Source: Tipula vernalis
Taxonomy: Eukaryota; Arthropoda; Insecta; Diptera; Tipulidae
Assembly (NCBI GenBank): GCA_958295665.1
Contig: OY282558.1
Location: forward strand, 44,020,389-44,084,388
Direction: 5' to 3'
DNA: 64,000 nucleotides
Part shown: positions 35,474 through 47,900 of the stretch, in pieces
Layout: every line of letters starts with the position of its first letter
Position numbering within the stretch: the first letter of the stretch is position 1
Notes under the pieces: model-generated
What the model saw: only the letters and a program-made list of their open reading frames with translations
What the model was told of the DNA's origin: nothing
Databases searched by the model: none
Program-made: the position numbers and the translations under genes

Positions 35474-37475
35474 GTGGCTCCGAATCTGCTGAATTATAGT
35501 AAGGTGATTTTCAAGAAAATCGAATTTTCCATGAAACGTCTAGAAATAATCAAGCAATCTAACTGCGTGTTGGCACAACAATTAAAGCTTCCGAAACCTA
35601 TCATTAGAGGTATCAAGAACCACAATCAGAGCGCATTTGCAGATTTTGGATTTTTGTGTCTCCGAATCTGCTGAATTATAGTAAGGTGATTTTCAAGAAA
35701 ATCGAATTTTCCATGAAACGTCTAGAAATAATCAAGCAATCTAACTGCGCGTTGGCACAACAATTAAAGCTCCCGAAACCTATCATTAGAGGTATCAAAA
35801 ACCACAATCGGAGCACAGTTGCAGATTTTGGATTTTTGTAGCTCCGAATCTGCTGAATTATAGTAAGGTGATTTTCAAGAAAATCGAATTTTCCATGAAA
35901 CGTCTAGAAATAATCAAGCAATCTAACTGCGCGTTGGCACAACAATTAAAGCTCCCGAAACCTATCATTAGAGGTATCAAAAACCACAATCGGAGCACAG
36001 TTGCAGATTTTGGATTTTTGTAGCTCCGAATCTGCTGAATTATAGTAAGGTGATTTTCAAGAAAATCGAATTTTCCATGAAACGTCTAGAAATAATCAAG
36101 CAATCTAACTGCGTGTCGGCACAACAATTAAAGCTCCCGAAACCTATCATTAGAGGTATCAAGAACCACAATCAGAGCGCATTTGCAGATTTTGGATTTT
36201 TGTGGCTCCGAATCTGCTGAATTATAGTAAGGTGATTTTCAAGAAAATCGAATTTTCCATGAAACGTCTAGAAATAATCAAGCAATCTAACTGCGCGTTG
36301 GCACAACAATTAAAGCTCCCGAAACCTATCATTAGAGGTATCAAAAACCACAATCGGAGCACAGTTGCAGATTTTGGATTTTTGTAGCTCCGAATCTGCT
36401 GAATTATAGTAAGGTGATTTTCAAGAAAATCGAATTTTCCATGAAACGTCTAGAAATAATCAAGCAATCTAACTGCGCGTTGGCACAACAATTAAAGCTC
36501 CCGAAACCTATCATTAGAGGTATCAAAAACCACAATCGGAGCACAGTTGCAGATTTTGGATTTTTGTAGCTCCGAATCTGCTGATTTATAGTAAGGTGAT
36601 TTTCAAGAAAATCGAATTTTCCATGAAACGTCTAGAAATAATCAAGGAATCTAACTGCGCTTTGGCACAACAAATAAAGCTCCCGAAACCTATCATTAGA
36701 GGTATCAAAAACCACAATCGGAGCACAGTTGCAGATTTTGGATTTTTGTAGCTCCGAATCTGCTGAATTATAGTAAGGTGATTTTCAATAAAATCGAATT
36801 TTCCATGAAACGTCTAGAAATAATCAAGCAATCTAACTGCGTGTCGGCACAACAATTAAAGCTTCCGAAACCTATCATTAGAGGTATCAAGAACCACAAT
36901 CGGAGCACAGTTGCTGATTTTGGATTTTTGTAGCTCCGAATCTGCTGAATTATAGTAAGGTGATTTTCAAGAAAATCGAATTTTCCATGAAACGTCTAGA
37001 AATAATCAAGGAATCTAACTGCGCGTTGGCACAACAATTAAAGCTCCCGAAACCTATCATTAGAGGTATCAAAAACCACAATCAGAGCGCATTTGCAGAT
37101 TTTGGATTTTTGTGGCTCCGAATCTGCTGAATTATAGTAAGGTGATTTTCAAGAAAATCGAATTTTCCATGAAACGTCTAGAAATAATCAAGCAATCTAA
37201 CTGCGCGTTGGCACAACAATTAAAGCTTCCGAAACCTATCATTAGAGGTATCAAGAACCACAATCGGAGCACAGTTGCAGATTTTGGATTTTTGTAGCTC
37301 CTAATCTGCTGAATTATAGTAAGGTGATTTTCAAGAAAATCGAATTTTCCATGAAACGTCTAGAAATAATCAAGCAATCTAACTGCGTGTCGGCACAACA
37401 ATTAAAGCTTTCGAAACCTATCATTAGAGGTATCAAGAACCACAATCAGAGCGCATTTGCAGATTTTAGATTTTT
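35474..37475. repeat. mixed monomers, 35.5-37.5 kb
   Basis: Eleven full-length units. A Q-R-R triplet (35474, 35656, 35838) is followed by a similar one (36020, 36202, 36384). Single variants are GTGTCTCCG (35656), CTGATTTATAG (36566), CAATAAAATC (36748), TTGCTGATTTT (36748), TAGCTCCTAATC (37294), GCTTTCGAAACC and GATTTTAGATTT (37294). Confidence 0.82.
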
Positions 37476-40400
37476 GTGGCTCCGAATCTGCTGAATTATA
37501 GTAAGGTGATTTTCAAGAAAATCGAATTTTCCATGAAACGTCTAGAAATAATCAAGCAATCTAACTGCGCGTTGGCACAACAATTAAAGCTTCCGAAAAC
37601 TATCATTAGAGGTATCAAGAATCACAATCAGAGCGCATTTGCAGATTTTGGATTTTTGTGGCTCTGAATCTGCTGAATTATAGTAAGGTGATTTTCAAGA
37701 AAATCGAATTTTCCATGAAACGTCTAGAAATAATAAAGCAATCTAACTGCGCGTTGACACAACAATTAAAGCTCCCGAAACCTATCATTAGAGGTATCGA
37801 AAACCACAATCGGAGCACAGTTGCAGATTTTGGATTTTTGTAGCTCCGAATCTGCTGAATTATAGTAAGGTGATTTTCAAGAAAATCGAATTTTCCATGA
37901 AACGTCTAGAAATAATCAAGCAATCTAACTGCGTGTTGGCACAACAATTAAAGCTTCCGAAACCTATCATTAGAGGTATCAAGAACCACAATCAGAGCGC
38001 ATTTGCAGATTTTGGATTTTTGTGGCTCCGAATCTGCTGAATTATAGTAAGGTGATTTTCAAGAAAATCGAATTTTCCATGAAACGTCTAGAAATAATCA
38101 AGCAATCTTACTGCGCGTTGGCACAACAATTAAAGCTCCCGAAACCTATCATTAGAGGTATCAAGAACCACAATCAGAGCGCATTTGCAGATTTTGGATT
38201 TTTGTGGCTCCGAATCTGCTGAATTATAGTAAGGTGATTTTCAAGAAAATCGAATTTTCCATGAAACGTCTAGAAATAATCAAGCAATCTAACTGTGTGT
38301 CGGCACAACAATTAAAGCTTCCGAAACCTATCATTAGAGGTATCAAGAACCACAATCAGAGCGCATTTGCAGATTTTGGATTTTTGTGGCTCCGAATCTG
38401 CTGAATTATAGTAAGGTGATTTTCAAGAAAATCGAATTTTCCATGAAACGTCTAGAAATAATCAAGCAATCTAACTGCGCGTTGGCACAACAATTAAAGC
38501 TCCCGAAACCTATCATTAGAGGTATCAAGAACAACAATCGGAGCACAGTTGCAGATTTTGGATTTTTGTAGCTCCGAATCTGCTGAATTATAGTAAGGTG
38601 ATTTTCAAGAAAATCGAATTTCCCATGAAACGTCTAGAAATAATCAAGCAATCTAACTGCGCGTTGGCACAACAATTAAAGCTCCCGAAACCTATCATTA
38701 GAGGTATCAAAAACCACAATCGGAGCACAGTTGCAGATTTTGGATTTTTGTAGCTCCGAATCTGCTGAATTATAGTAAGGTGATTTTCAAGAAAATCGAA
38801 TTTTCCATGAAACGTCTAGAAATAATCAAGCAATCTAACTGCGTGTCGGCACAACAATTAAAGCTTCCGAAACCTATCATTAGAGGTATCAAGAACCACA
38901 ATCGGAGCACAGTTGCAGATTTTGGATTTTTGTGGCTCCGAATCTGCTGAATTATAGTAAGGTGATTTTCAAGAAAATCGAATTTTCCATGAAACGTCTA
39001 GAAATAATCAAGGAATCTAACTGCGCGTTGGCACAACAATTAAAGCTCCCGAAACCTATCATTAGAGGTATCGAGAATCACAATCAGAACGCATTTGCAG
39101 ATTTTGGATTTTTGTGGCTCTGAATCTGCTGAATTATAGTAAGGTGATTTTCAAGAAAATCGAATTTTCCATGAAACGTCTAGAAATAATCAAGCAATCT
39201 AACTGCGCGTTGACACAACAATTAAAGCTCCCGAAACCTATCATTAGAGGTATCGAAAACCACAATCGGAGCACAGTTGCAGATTTTGGATTTTTGTAGC
39301 TCCGAATCTGCTGAATTATAGTAAGGTGATTTTCAAGAAAATCGAATTTTCCATGAAACGTCTAGAAATAATCAAGCAACCTAACTGCGTGTTGGCACAA
39401 CAATTAAAGCTTCCGAAACCTATCATTAGAGGTATCAAGAACCACAATCAGAGCGCATTTGCAGATTTTGGATTTTTGTGGCTCCGAATCTGCTGAATTA
39501 TAGTAAGGTGATTTTCAAGAAAATCGAATTTTCCATGAAACGTCTAGAAATAATCAAGCAATCTTACTGCGCGTTGGCACAACAATTAAAGCTCCCGAAA
39601 CCTATCATTAGAGGTATCAAGAACCACAATCAGAGCGCATTTGCAGATTTTGGATTTTTGTGGCTCCGAATCTGCTGAATTATAGTAAGGTGATTTTCAA
39701 GAAAATCGAATTTTCCATGAAACGTCTAGAAATAATCAAGCAATCTAACTGTGTGTCGGCACAACAATTAAAGCTTCCGAAACCTATCATTAGAGGTATC
39801 AAGAACCACAATCAGAGCGCATTTGCAGATTTTGGATTTTTGTGGCTCCGAATCTGCTGAATTATAGTAAGGTGATTTTCAAGAAAATCGAATTTTCCAT
39901 GAAACGTCTAGAAATAATCAAGCAATCTAACTGCGCGTTGGCACAACAATTAAAGCTCCCGAAACCTATCATTAGAGGTATCAAAAACAACAATCGGAGC
40001 ACAGTTGCAGATTTTGGATTTTTGTAGCTCCGAATCTGCTGAATTATAGTAAGGTGATTTTCAAGAAAATCGAATTTCCCATGAAACGTCTAGAAATAAT
40101 CAAGCAATCTAACTGCGCGTTGGCACAACAATTAAAGCTCCCGAAACCTATCATTAGAGGTATCAAAAACCACAATCGGAGCACAGTTGCAGATTTTGGA
40201 TTTTTGTAGCTCCGAATCTGCTGAATTATAGTAAGGTGATTTTCAAGAAAATCGAATTTTCCATGAAACGTCTAGAAATATTCAAGCAATCTAACTGCGT
40301 GTCGGCACAACAATTAAAGCTTCCGAAACCTATCATTAGAGGTATCAAGAACCACAATCGGAGCACAGTTGCAGATTTTGGATTTTTGTGGCTCCGAATC

Positions 40401-41843
40401 TGCTGAATTATAGTAAGGTGATTTTCAAGAAAATCGAATTTTCCATGAAACGTCTAGAAATAATCAAGCAATCTAACTGCGTGTTGGCACAACAATTAAA
40501 GCTTCCGAAACCTATCATTAGAGGTATCAAGAACCACAATCAGAGCGCATTTGCAGATTTTGGATTTTTGTGGCTCCGAATCTGCTGAATTATAGTAAGG
40601 TGATTTTCAAGAAAATCGAATTTTCCATGAAACGTCTAGAAATAATCAAGCAATCTTACTGCGCGTTGGCACAACAATTAAAGCTCCCGAAACCTATCAT
40701 TAGAGGTATCAAGAACCACAATCAGAGCGCATTTGCAGATTTTGGATTTTTGTGGCTCCGAATCTGCTGAATTATAGTAAGGTGATTTTCAAGAAAATCG
40801 AATTTTCCATGAAACGTCTAGAAATAATCAAGCAATCTAACTGTGTGTCGGCACAACAATTAAAGCTTCCGAAACCTATCATTAGAGGTATCAAGAACCA
40901 CAATCAGAGCGCATTTGCAGATTTTGGATTTTTGTGGCTCCGAATCTGCTGAATTATAGTAAGGTGATTTTCAAGAAAATCGAATTTTCCATGAAACGTC
41001 TAGAAATAATCAAGCAATCTAACTGCGCGTTGGCACAACAATTAAAGCTCCCGAAACCTATCATTAGAGGTATCAAAAACCACAATCGGAGCACAGTTGC
41101 AGATTTTGGATTTTTGTAGCTCCGAATCTGCTGAATTATAGTAAGGTGATTTTCAAGAAAATCGAATTTTCCATGAAACGTATAGAAATAATCAAGCAAT
41201 CTAACTGCGTGTTGGCACAACAATTAAAGCTTCCGAAACCTATCATTAGAGGTATCAAGAACCACAATCAGAGCGCATTTGCAGATTTTGGATTTTTGTG
41301 GCTCCGAATCTGCTGAATTATAGTAAGGTGATTTTCAAGAAAATCGAATTTTCCATGAAACGTCTAGAAATAATCAAGCAATCTAACTGCGCGTTGGCAC
41401 AACAATTAAAGCTCCCGAAACCTATCATTAGAGGTATCAAAAACAACAATCGGAGCACAGTTGCAGATTTTGGATTTTTGTAGCTCCGAATCTGCTGAAT
41501 TATAGTAAGGTGATTTTCAAGAAAATCGAATTTCCCATGAAACGTCTAGAAATAATCAAGCAATCTAACTGCGCGTTGGCACAACAATTAAAGCTCCCGA
41601 AACCTATCATTAGAGGTATCAAAAACCACAATCGGAGCACAGTTGCAGATTTTGGATTTTTGTAGCTCCGAATCTGCTGAATTATAGTAAGGTGATTTTC
41701 AAGAAAATCGAATTTTCCATGAAACGTCTAGAAATATTCAAGCAATCTAACTGCGTGTCGGCACAACAATTAAAGCTTCCGAAACCTATCATTAGAGGTA
41801 TCAAGAACCACAATCGGAGCACAGTTGCAGATTTTGGATTTTT
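37476..41843. repeat. 1,456-bp octameric higher-order repeat, three tandem copies
   Basis: Units 37476-38931 are repeated at 38932-40387. Shared linked markers are GTGGCTCTGAATC with TTGACACAAC and TATCGAAAACC (37658 and 39114), AATCTTACTG (38022, 39478), ACTGTGTGTCGG (38204, 39660), AACAACAATCGG (38386, 39842) and AATTTCCC (38568, 40024). The third copy, 40388-41843, also has eight units but is rearranged: it starts with the equivalent of the third unit (40388), keeps 40570, 40752 and 40934 in step, inserts a second Q unit at 41116 with CGTATAGAAAT, and then rejoins at the AACAAC unit (41298) to the end. Copy two has ATATTCAAG at 40206, shared by copy three (41662) but not by copy one (38750). 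Confidence 0.92.
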
Positions 41844-42025
41844 GTGGCTCCGAATCTGCTGAATTATAGTAAGGTGATTTTCAAGAAAATCGAATTTTCC
41901 ATGAAACGTCTAGAAATAATCAAGGAATCTAACTGCGCGTTCGCACAACAAATAAAGCTCCCGAAACCTATCATTAGAGGTATCAAAAACCACAATCGGA
42001 GCACAGTTGCAGATTTTGGATTTTT

Positions 42026-42204
42026 GTAGCTCCGAATCTGCTGAATAGTAAGGTGATTTTCAAGAAAATCGAATTTTCCATGAAACGTCTAGAAATAATC
42101 AAGCAATCTAACTGCGTGTCGGCACAACAATTAAAGCTCCCGAAACCTATCATTAGAGGTATCAAGAACCACAATCGGAGCGCATTTGCAGATTTTGGAT
42201 TTTT
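42026..42204. repeat. 179-bp monomer (3-bp deletion)
   Basis: GAATTATAGTAAGG is reduced to GAATAGTAAGG. The remainder is GTGTCGG, CTCCCG and a mosaic 3' part CGGAGCGCATTTG. The same 3-bp loss occurs in the 190-bp unit at 63119. Confidence 0.95.
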
Positions 42205-43842
42205 GTGGCTCCGAATCTGCTGAATTATAGTAAGGTGATTTTCAAGAAAATCGAATTTTCCATGAAACGTCTAGAAATAATCAAGCGATCTAACTGCGCT
42301 TTGGCACAAAAATTAAAGCTCCCGAAACCTATCATTAGAGGTATCAAAAACCACAATCGGAGCACAGTTGCAGATTTTGGATTTTTGTAGCTCCGAATCT
42401 GCTGAATTATAGTAAGGTGATTTTCAAGAAAATCGAATTTTCCATGAAACGTCTAGAAATAATCAAGCGATCTAACTGCGCTTTGGCACAAAAATTAAAG
42501 CTCCCGAAACCTATCATTAGAGGTATCAAAAACCACAATCGGAGCACAGTTGCAGATTTTGGATTTTTGTAGCTCCGAATCTGCTGAATTATAGTAAGGT
42601 GATTTTCAAGAAAATCGAATTTTCCATGAAACGTCTAGAAATAATCAAGCAATCTAACTGCGTGTCGGCACAACAATTAAAGCTCCCGAAACCTATCATT
42701 AGAGGTATCAAAAACCACAATCGGAGCACTGTTGCAGATTTTGGATTTTTGTAGCTCCGAATCTGCTGAATTATAGTAAGGTGATTTTCAAGAAAATCGA
42801 ATTTTCCATGAAACGTCTAGAAATAATCAAGCAATCTAACTGGGTGTCGGCACAACAATCAAAGCTCCCGAAACCTATCATTAGAGGTATCAAGAACCAC
42901 AATCAGAGCGCATTTGCAGATTTTGGATTTTTGTGGCTCCGAATCTGCTGAATTATAGTAAGGTGATTTTCAAGAAAATCGAATTTTCCATGAAACGTCT
43001 AGAAATAATCAAGCGATCTAACTGCGCTTTGGCACAAAAATTAAAGCTCCCGAAACCTATCATTAGAGGTATCAAAAACCACAATCGGAGCACAGTTGCA
43101 GATTTTGGATTTTTGTAGCTCCGAATCTGCTGAATTATAGTAAGGTGATTTTCAAGAAAATCGAATTTTCCATGAAACGTCTAGAAATAATCAAGCGATC
43201 TTACTGCGCGTTGGCACAACAATTAAAGCTCCCGAAACCTATCATTAGAGGTATCAAAAACCACAATCGGAGCACTGTTGCAGATTTTGGATTTTTGTAG
43301 CTCCGAATCTACTGAATTATAGTAAGGTGATTTTCAAGAAAATCGAATTTTCCATGAAACGTCTAGAAATAATCAAGCAATCTAACTGCGTGTCGGCACA
43401 ACAATTAAAGCTCCCGAAACCTATCATTAGAGGTATCAAGAACCACAATCAGAGCGCATTTGCAGATTTTGGATTTTTGTGGCTCCGAATCTGCTGAATT
43501 ATAGTAAGGTGATTTTCAAGAAAATCGAATTTTCCATGAAACGTCTAGAAATAATCAAGCGATCTAACTGCGCTTTGGAACAAAAATTAAAGCTCCCGAA
43601 ACCTATCATTAGAGGTATCAAAAACCACAATCGGAGCACAGTTGCAGATTTTGGATTTTTGTAGCTCCGAATCTGCTGAATTATAGTAAGGTGATTTTCA
43701 AGAACATCGAATTTTCCATGAAACGTCTAGAAATAATCAAGCGATCTAACTGCGCTTTGGCACAAAAATTAAAGCTCCCGAAACCTATCATTAGAGGTAT
43801 CAAAAACCACAATCGGAGCACAGTTGCAGATTTTGGATTTTT

Positions 43843-44008
43843 GTAGCTCCGAATCTGCTGAATTATAGTAAGGTGATTTTCAAGAAAATCGAATTTTCCA
43901 TGAAACATCTAGAAATAATCAAGGAATCTAACTGCGCGTTGGCACAAAAATTAAAGCTCCCGAAACCTATCATTAGAGGTATCAAAAACCACAATCAAAC
44001 CCATTTTT
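43843..44008. repeat. 166-bp monomer (23 bp replaced by 7 bp)
   Basis: After CCACAATC the 23 bases 155-177 are missing and AAACCCA stands in their place, followed by TTTTTGTAG. The 7 bases do not match this part of the monomer, so the junction has either filler DNA or a short copy from elsewhere. This is the only place in the window with bases I cannot derive directly from the adjacent repeat. Confidence 0.92.
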
Positions 44009-44918
44009 GTAGCTCCGAATCTGCTGAATTATAGTAAGGTGATTTTCAAGAAAATCGAATTTTCCATGAAACGTCTAGAAATAATCAAGCAATCTAACTG
44101 CGTGTCGGCACAACAATTAAAGCTTCCGAAACCTATCATTAGAGGTATCAAGAACCACAATCGGAGCACAGTTGCAGATTTTGGATTTTTGTGGCTCCGA
44201 ATCTGCTGAATTATAGTAAGGTGATTTTCAAGAAAATCGAATTTTCCATGAAACGTCTAGAAATAATCAAGCAATCTAACTGCGTGTCGGCACAACAATT
44301 AAAGCTTCCGAAACCTATCATTAGAGGTATCAAGAACCACAATCAGAGCGCATTTGCAGATTTTGGATTTTTGTGGCTCCGAATCTGCTGAATTATAGTA
44401 AGGTGATTTTCAAGAAAATCGAATTTTCCATGAAACGTCTAGAAATAATCAAGCGATCTAACTGCGTGTTGGCACAACAATTAAAGCTTCCGAAACCTAT
44501 CATTAGAGGTATCAAGAACCACAATCAGAGCGCATTTGCAGATTTTGGATTTTTGTAGCTCCGAATCTGCTGAATTATAGTAAGGTGATTTTCAAGAAAA
44601 TCGAATTTTCCATGAAACGTCTAGAAATAATCAAGGAATCTAACTGCGCGTTGGCACAACAATTAAAGCTCCCGAAACCTATCATTAGAGGTATCAAAAA
44701 CCACAATCGGAGCACAGTTGCAGATTTTGGATTTTTGTAGCTCCAAATCTGCTGAATTATAGTAAGGTGATTTTCAAGAAAATCGAATTTTCCATGAAAC
44801 GTCTAGAAATAATCAAGCAATCTAACTGCGTGTCGGCACAACAATTAAAGCTTCCGAAACCTATCATTAGAGGTATCAAGAACCACAATCAGAGCGCATT
44901 TGCAGATTTTGGATTTTT
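44009..44918. repeat. end of an earlier super-repeat copy
   Basis: Five units. The last three (44373 with AAGCGATCT and GTGTTGG; 44555 ending before GTAGCTCCAAATC; 44737 ending TTTTTTTGGCACCG) match the units that end the later super-repeat copies (50015, 50379, 50561 and 57659, 57841, 58023). A further copy of the super-repeat therefore probably lay to the left and has been partly replaced. Confidence 0.8.
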
Positions 44919-47900
44919 TTGGCACCGAATCTGCTGAATTATAGTAAGGTGATTTTCAAGAAAATCGAATTTTCCATGAAACATCTAGAAATAATCAAGG
45001 AATCTAACTGCGCTTTGGCACAACAATTTAAGCTCCCGAAACCTATCATTAGAGGTATCAAAAACCACAATCGGAGCACAGTTGCAGATTTTGGATTTTT
45101 GTAGCTCCGAATCTGCTGAATTATAGTAAGGTGATTTTCAAGAAAATCGAATTTTCCATGAAACGTCTAGAAATAATCAAGGAATCTAACTGCGCTTTGG
45201 CACCACAATTAAAGTTCCTGAAACCTATCATTAGAGGTATCAAAAACCACAATCGGAGCACAGTTGCAGATTTTGGATTTTTGTAGCTCCGAATCTGCTG
45301 AATTATAGTAAGGTGATTTTCAAGAAAATCGAATTTTCCATGAAACGTCTAGAAATAATCAAGCAATCTAACTGCGTGTCGGCACAACAATTAAAGCTTC
45401 CGAAACCTATCATTAGAGGTATCAAGAACCACAATCGGAGCACAGTTGCAGATTTTGGATTTTTGTAGCTCCGAATCTGCTGAATTATAGTAAGGTGATT
45501 TTCAAGAAAATCGAATTTTCCATGAAACGTCTAGAAATAATCAAGCGATCTAACTGCGCTTTGGCACAACAATTAAAGCTCCCGAAACCTATCATTAGAG
45601 GTATCAAAAACCACAATCGGAGCACAGTTGCAGATTTTGGATTTTTGTAGCTCCGAATCTGCTGAATTATAGTAAGGTGATTTTCAAGAAAATCGAATTT
45701 TCCATGAAACGTCTAGAAATAATCAAGCAATCTAACTGCGTGTCGGCACAACAATTAAAGCTTCCGAAACCTATCATTAGAGGTATCAAAAACCACAATC
45801 GGAGCACAGTTGCAGATTTTGGATTTTTGTAGCTCCGAATCTGCTGAATTATAGTAAGGTGATTTTCAAGAAAATCGAATTTTCCATGAAACGTCTAGAA
45901 ATAATCAAGCAATCTAACTGCGCGTTGGCACAACAATTAAAGCTCCCGAAACCTATCATTAGAGGTATCAAAAACCACAATCGGAGCACAGTTGCAGATT
46001 TTGGATTTTTGTAGCTCCGAATCTGCTGAATTATAGTAAGGTGATTTTCAAGAAAATCGAATTTTCCATGAAACGTCTAGAAATAATCAAGCGATCTAAC
46101 TGCGCTTTGGCACAACAATTAAAGCTCCCGAAACCTATCATTAGAGGTATCAAAAACCACAATCGGAGCACAGTTGCAGATTTTGGATTTTTGTAGCTCC
46201 GAATCTGCTGAATTATAGTAAGGTGATTTTCAAGAAAATCGAATTTTCCATGAAACGTCTAGAAATAATCAAGCAATCTAACTGCGTGTCGGCACAACAA
46301 TTAAAGCTCCCGAAACCTATCATTAGAGGTATCAAGAACCACAATCAGAGCGCATTTGCAGATTTTGGATTTTTGTGGCTCCGAATCTGCTGAATTATAG
46401 TAAGGTGATTTTCAAGAAAATCGAATTTTCCATGAAACGTCTAGAAATAATCAAGCAATCTAACTGCGTGTCGGCACAACAATTAAAGCTTCCGAAACCT
46501 ATCATTAGAAGTATCAAGAACCACAATCGGAGCACAGTTGCAGATTTTGGATTTTTGTGGCTCCGAATCTGCTGAATTATAGTAAGGTGATTTTCAAGAA
46601 AATCGAATTTTCCATGAAACGTCTAGAAATAATCAAGCAATCTAACTGCGTGTCGGCACAACAATTAAAGCTTCCGAAACCTATCATTAGAAGTATCAAG
46701 AACCACAATCAGAGCGCATTTGCAGATTTTGGATTTTTGTGGCACCGAATCTGCTGAATTATAGTAAGGTGATTTTCAAGAAAATCGAATTTTCCATGAA
46801 ACGTCTAGAAATAATCAAGCAATCTAACTGCGCGTTGGCACAACAATTAAAGCTCCCGAAACCTATCATTAGAGGTATCAAAAACCACAATCGGAGCACA
46901 GTTGCAGATTTTGGATTTTTGTAGCTCCGAATCTGCTGAATTATAGTAAGGTGATTTTCAAGAAAATCGAATTTTCCATGAAACGTCTAGAAATAATCAA
47001 GGAATCTAACTGCGCGTTGGCACAACAATTAAAGCTCCGGAAACCTATCATTAGAGGTATCAAAAACCACAATCGGAGCACAGTTGCAGATTTTGGATTT
47101 TTGTAGCTCCGAATCTGCTGAATTATAGTAAGGTGATTTTCAAGAAAATCGAATTTTCCATGAAACGTCTAGAAATAATCAAGGAATCTAACTGCGCGTT
47201 GGCACACCAATTAAAGCTCCCAACACCTATCATTAGAAGTATCAAGAACCACAATCGGAGCACAGTTGCAGATTTTGGATTTTTGTGGCACCGAATCTGC
47301 TGAATTATAGTAAGGTGATTTTCAAGAAAATCGAATTTTCCATGAAACGTCTAGAAATAATCAAGCAATCTAACTGCGCGTTGGCACAACAATTAAAGCT
47401 CCCGAAACCTATCATTAGAGGTATCAAAAACCACAATCGGAGCACAGTTGCAAATTTTGGATTTTTGTAGCTCCGAATCTGCTGAATTATAGTAAGGTGA
47501 TTTTCAAGAAAATCGAATTTTCCATGAAACGTCTAGAAATAATCAAGCAATCTAACTGCGCGTTGGCACAACAATTAAAACTTCCGAAACCTATCATTAG
47601 AGGTATCAAAAACCACAATCAGAGCGCATTTGCAGATTTTGGATTTTTGTGGCTCCGAATCTGCCGAATTATAGTAAGGTGATTTTCAAGAAAATCGAAT
47701 TTTCCATGAAACATCTAGAAATAATCAAGGAATCTAACTGCGCGTTGGCACAACAATTAAAGCTTCCGAAACCTATCATTAGAGGTATCAAAAACCACAA
47801 TCGGAGCACAGTTGCAGATTTTGGATTTTTGTAGCTCCGAATCTGCTGAATTATAGTAAGGTGATTTTCAAGAAAATCGAATTTTCCATGAAACGTCTAG

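Larger units (their letters stand above)
41844..44190. repeat. block of AAGCGATCT / GCTTTGG / CACAAAAATT monomers
   Basis: Units at 42205, 42387, 42933, 43479 and 43661 share AAGCGATCT, GCGCTTTGG and an AAAATTAAAG change. They mix with Q units (42751 with CTGGGTGTCGG and ACAATCAAAG; 43297) and AATCTTACTG (43115). Trimeric order is visible in 42751-43296, partly repeated at 43297-43842. Two length variants bracket the block. Confidence 0.85.

Noticed and set aside
43843..44190. Transposon insertion scar at the AAACCCA junction
   Set aside because: There are no terminal inverted repeats, no target-site duplication and only seven extra bases.
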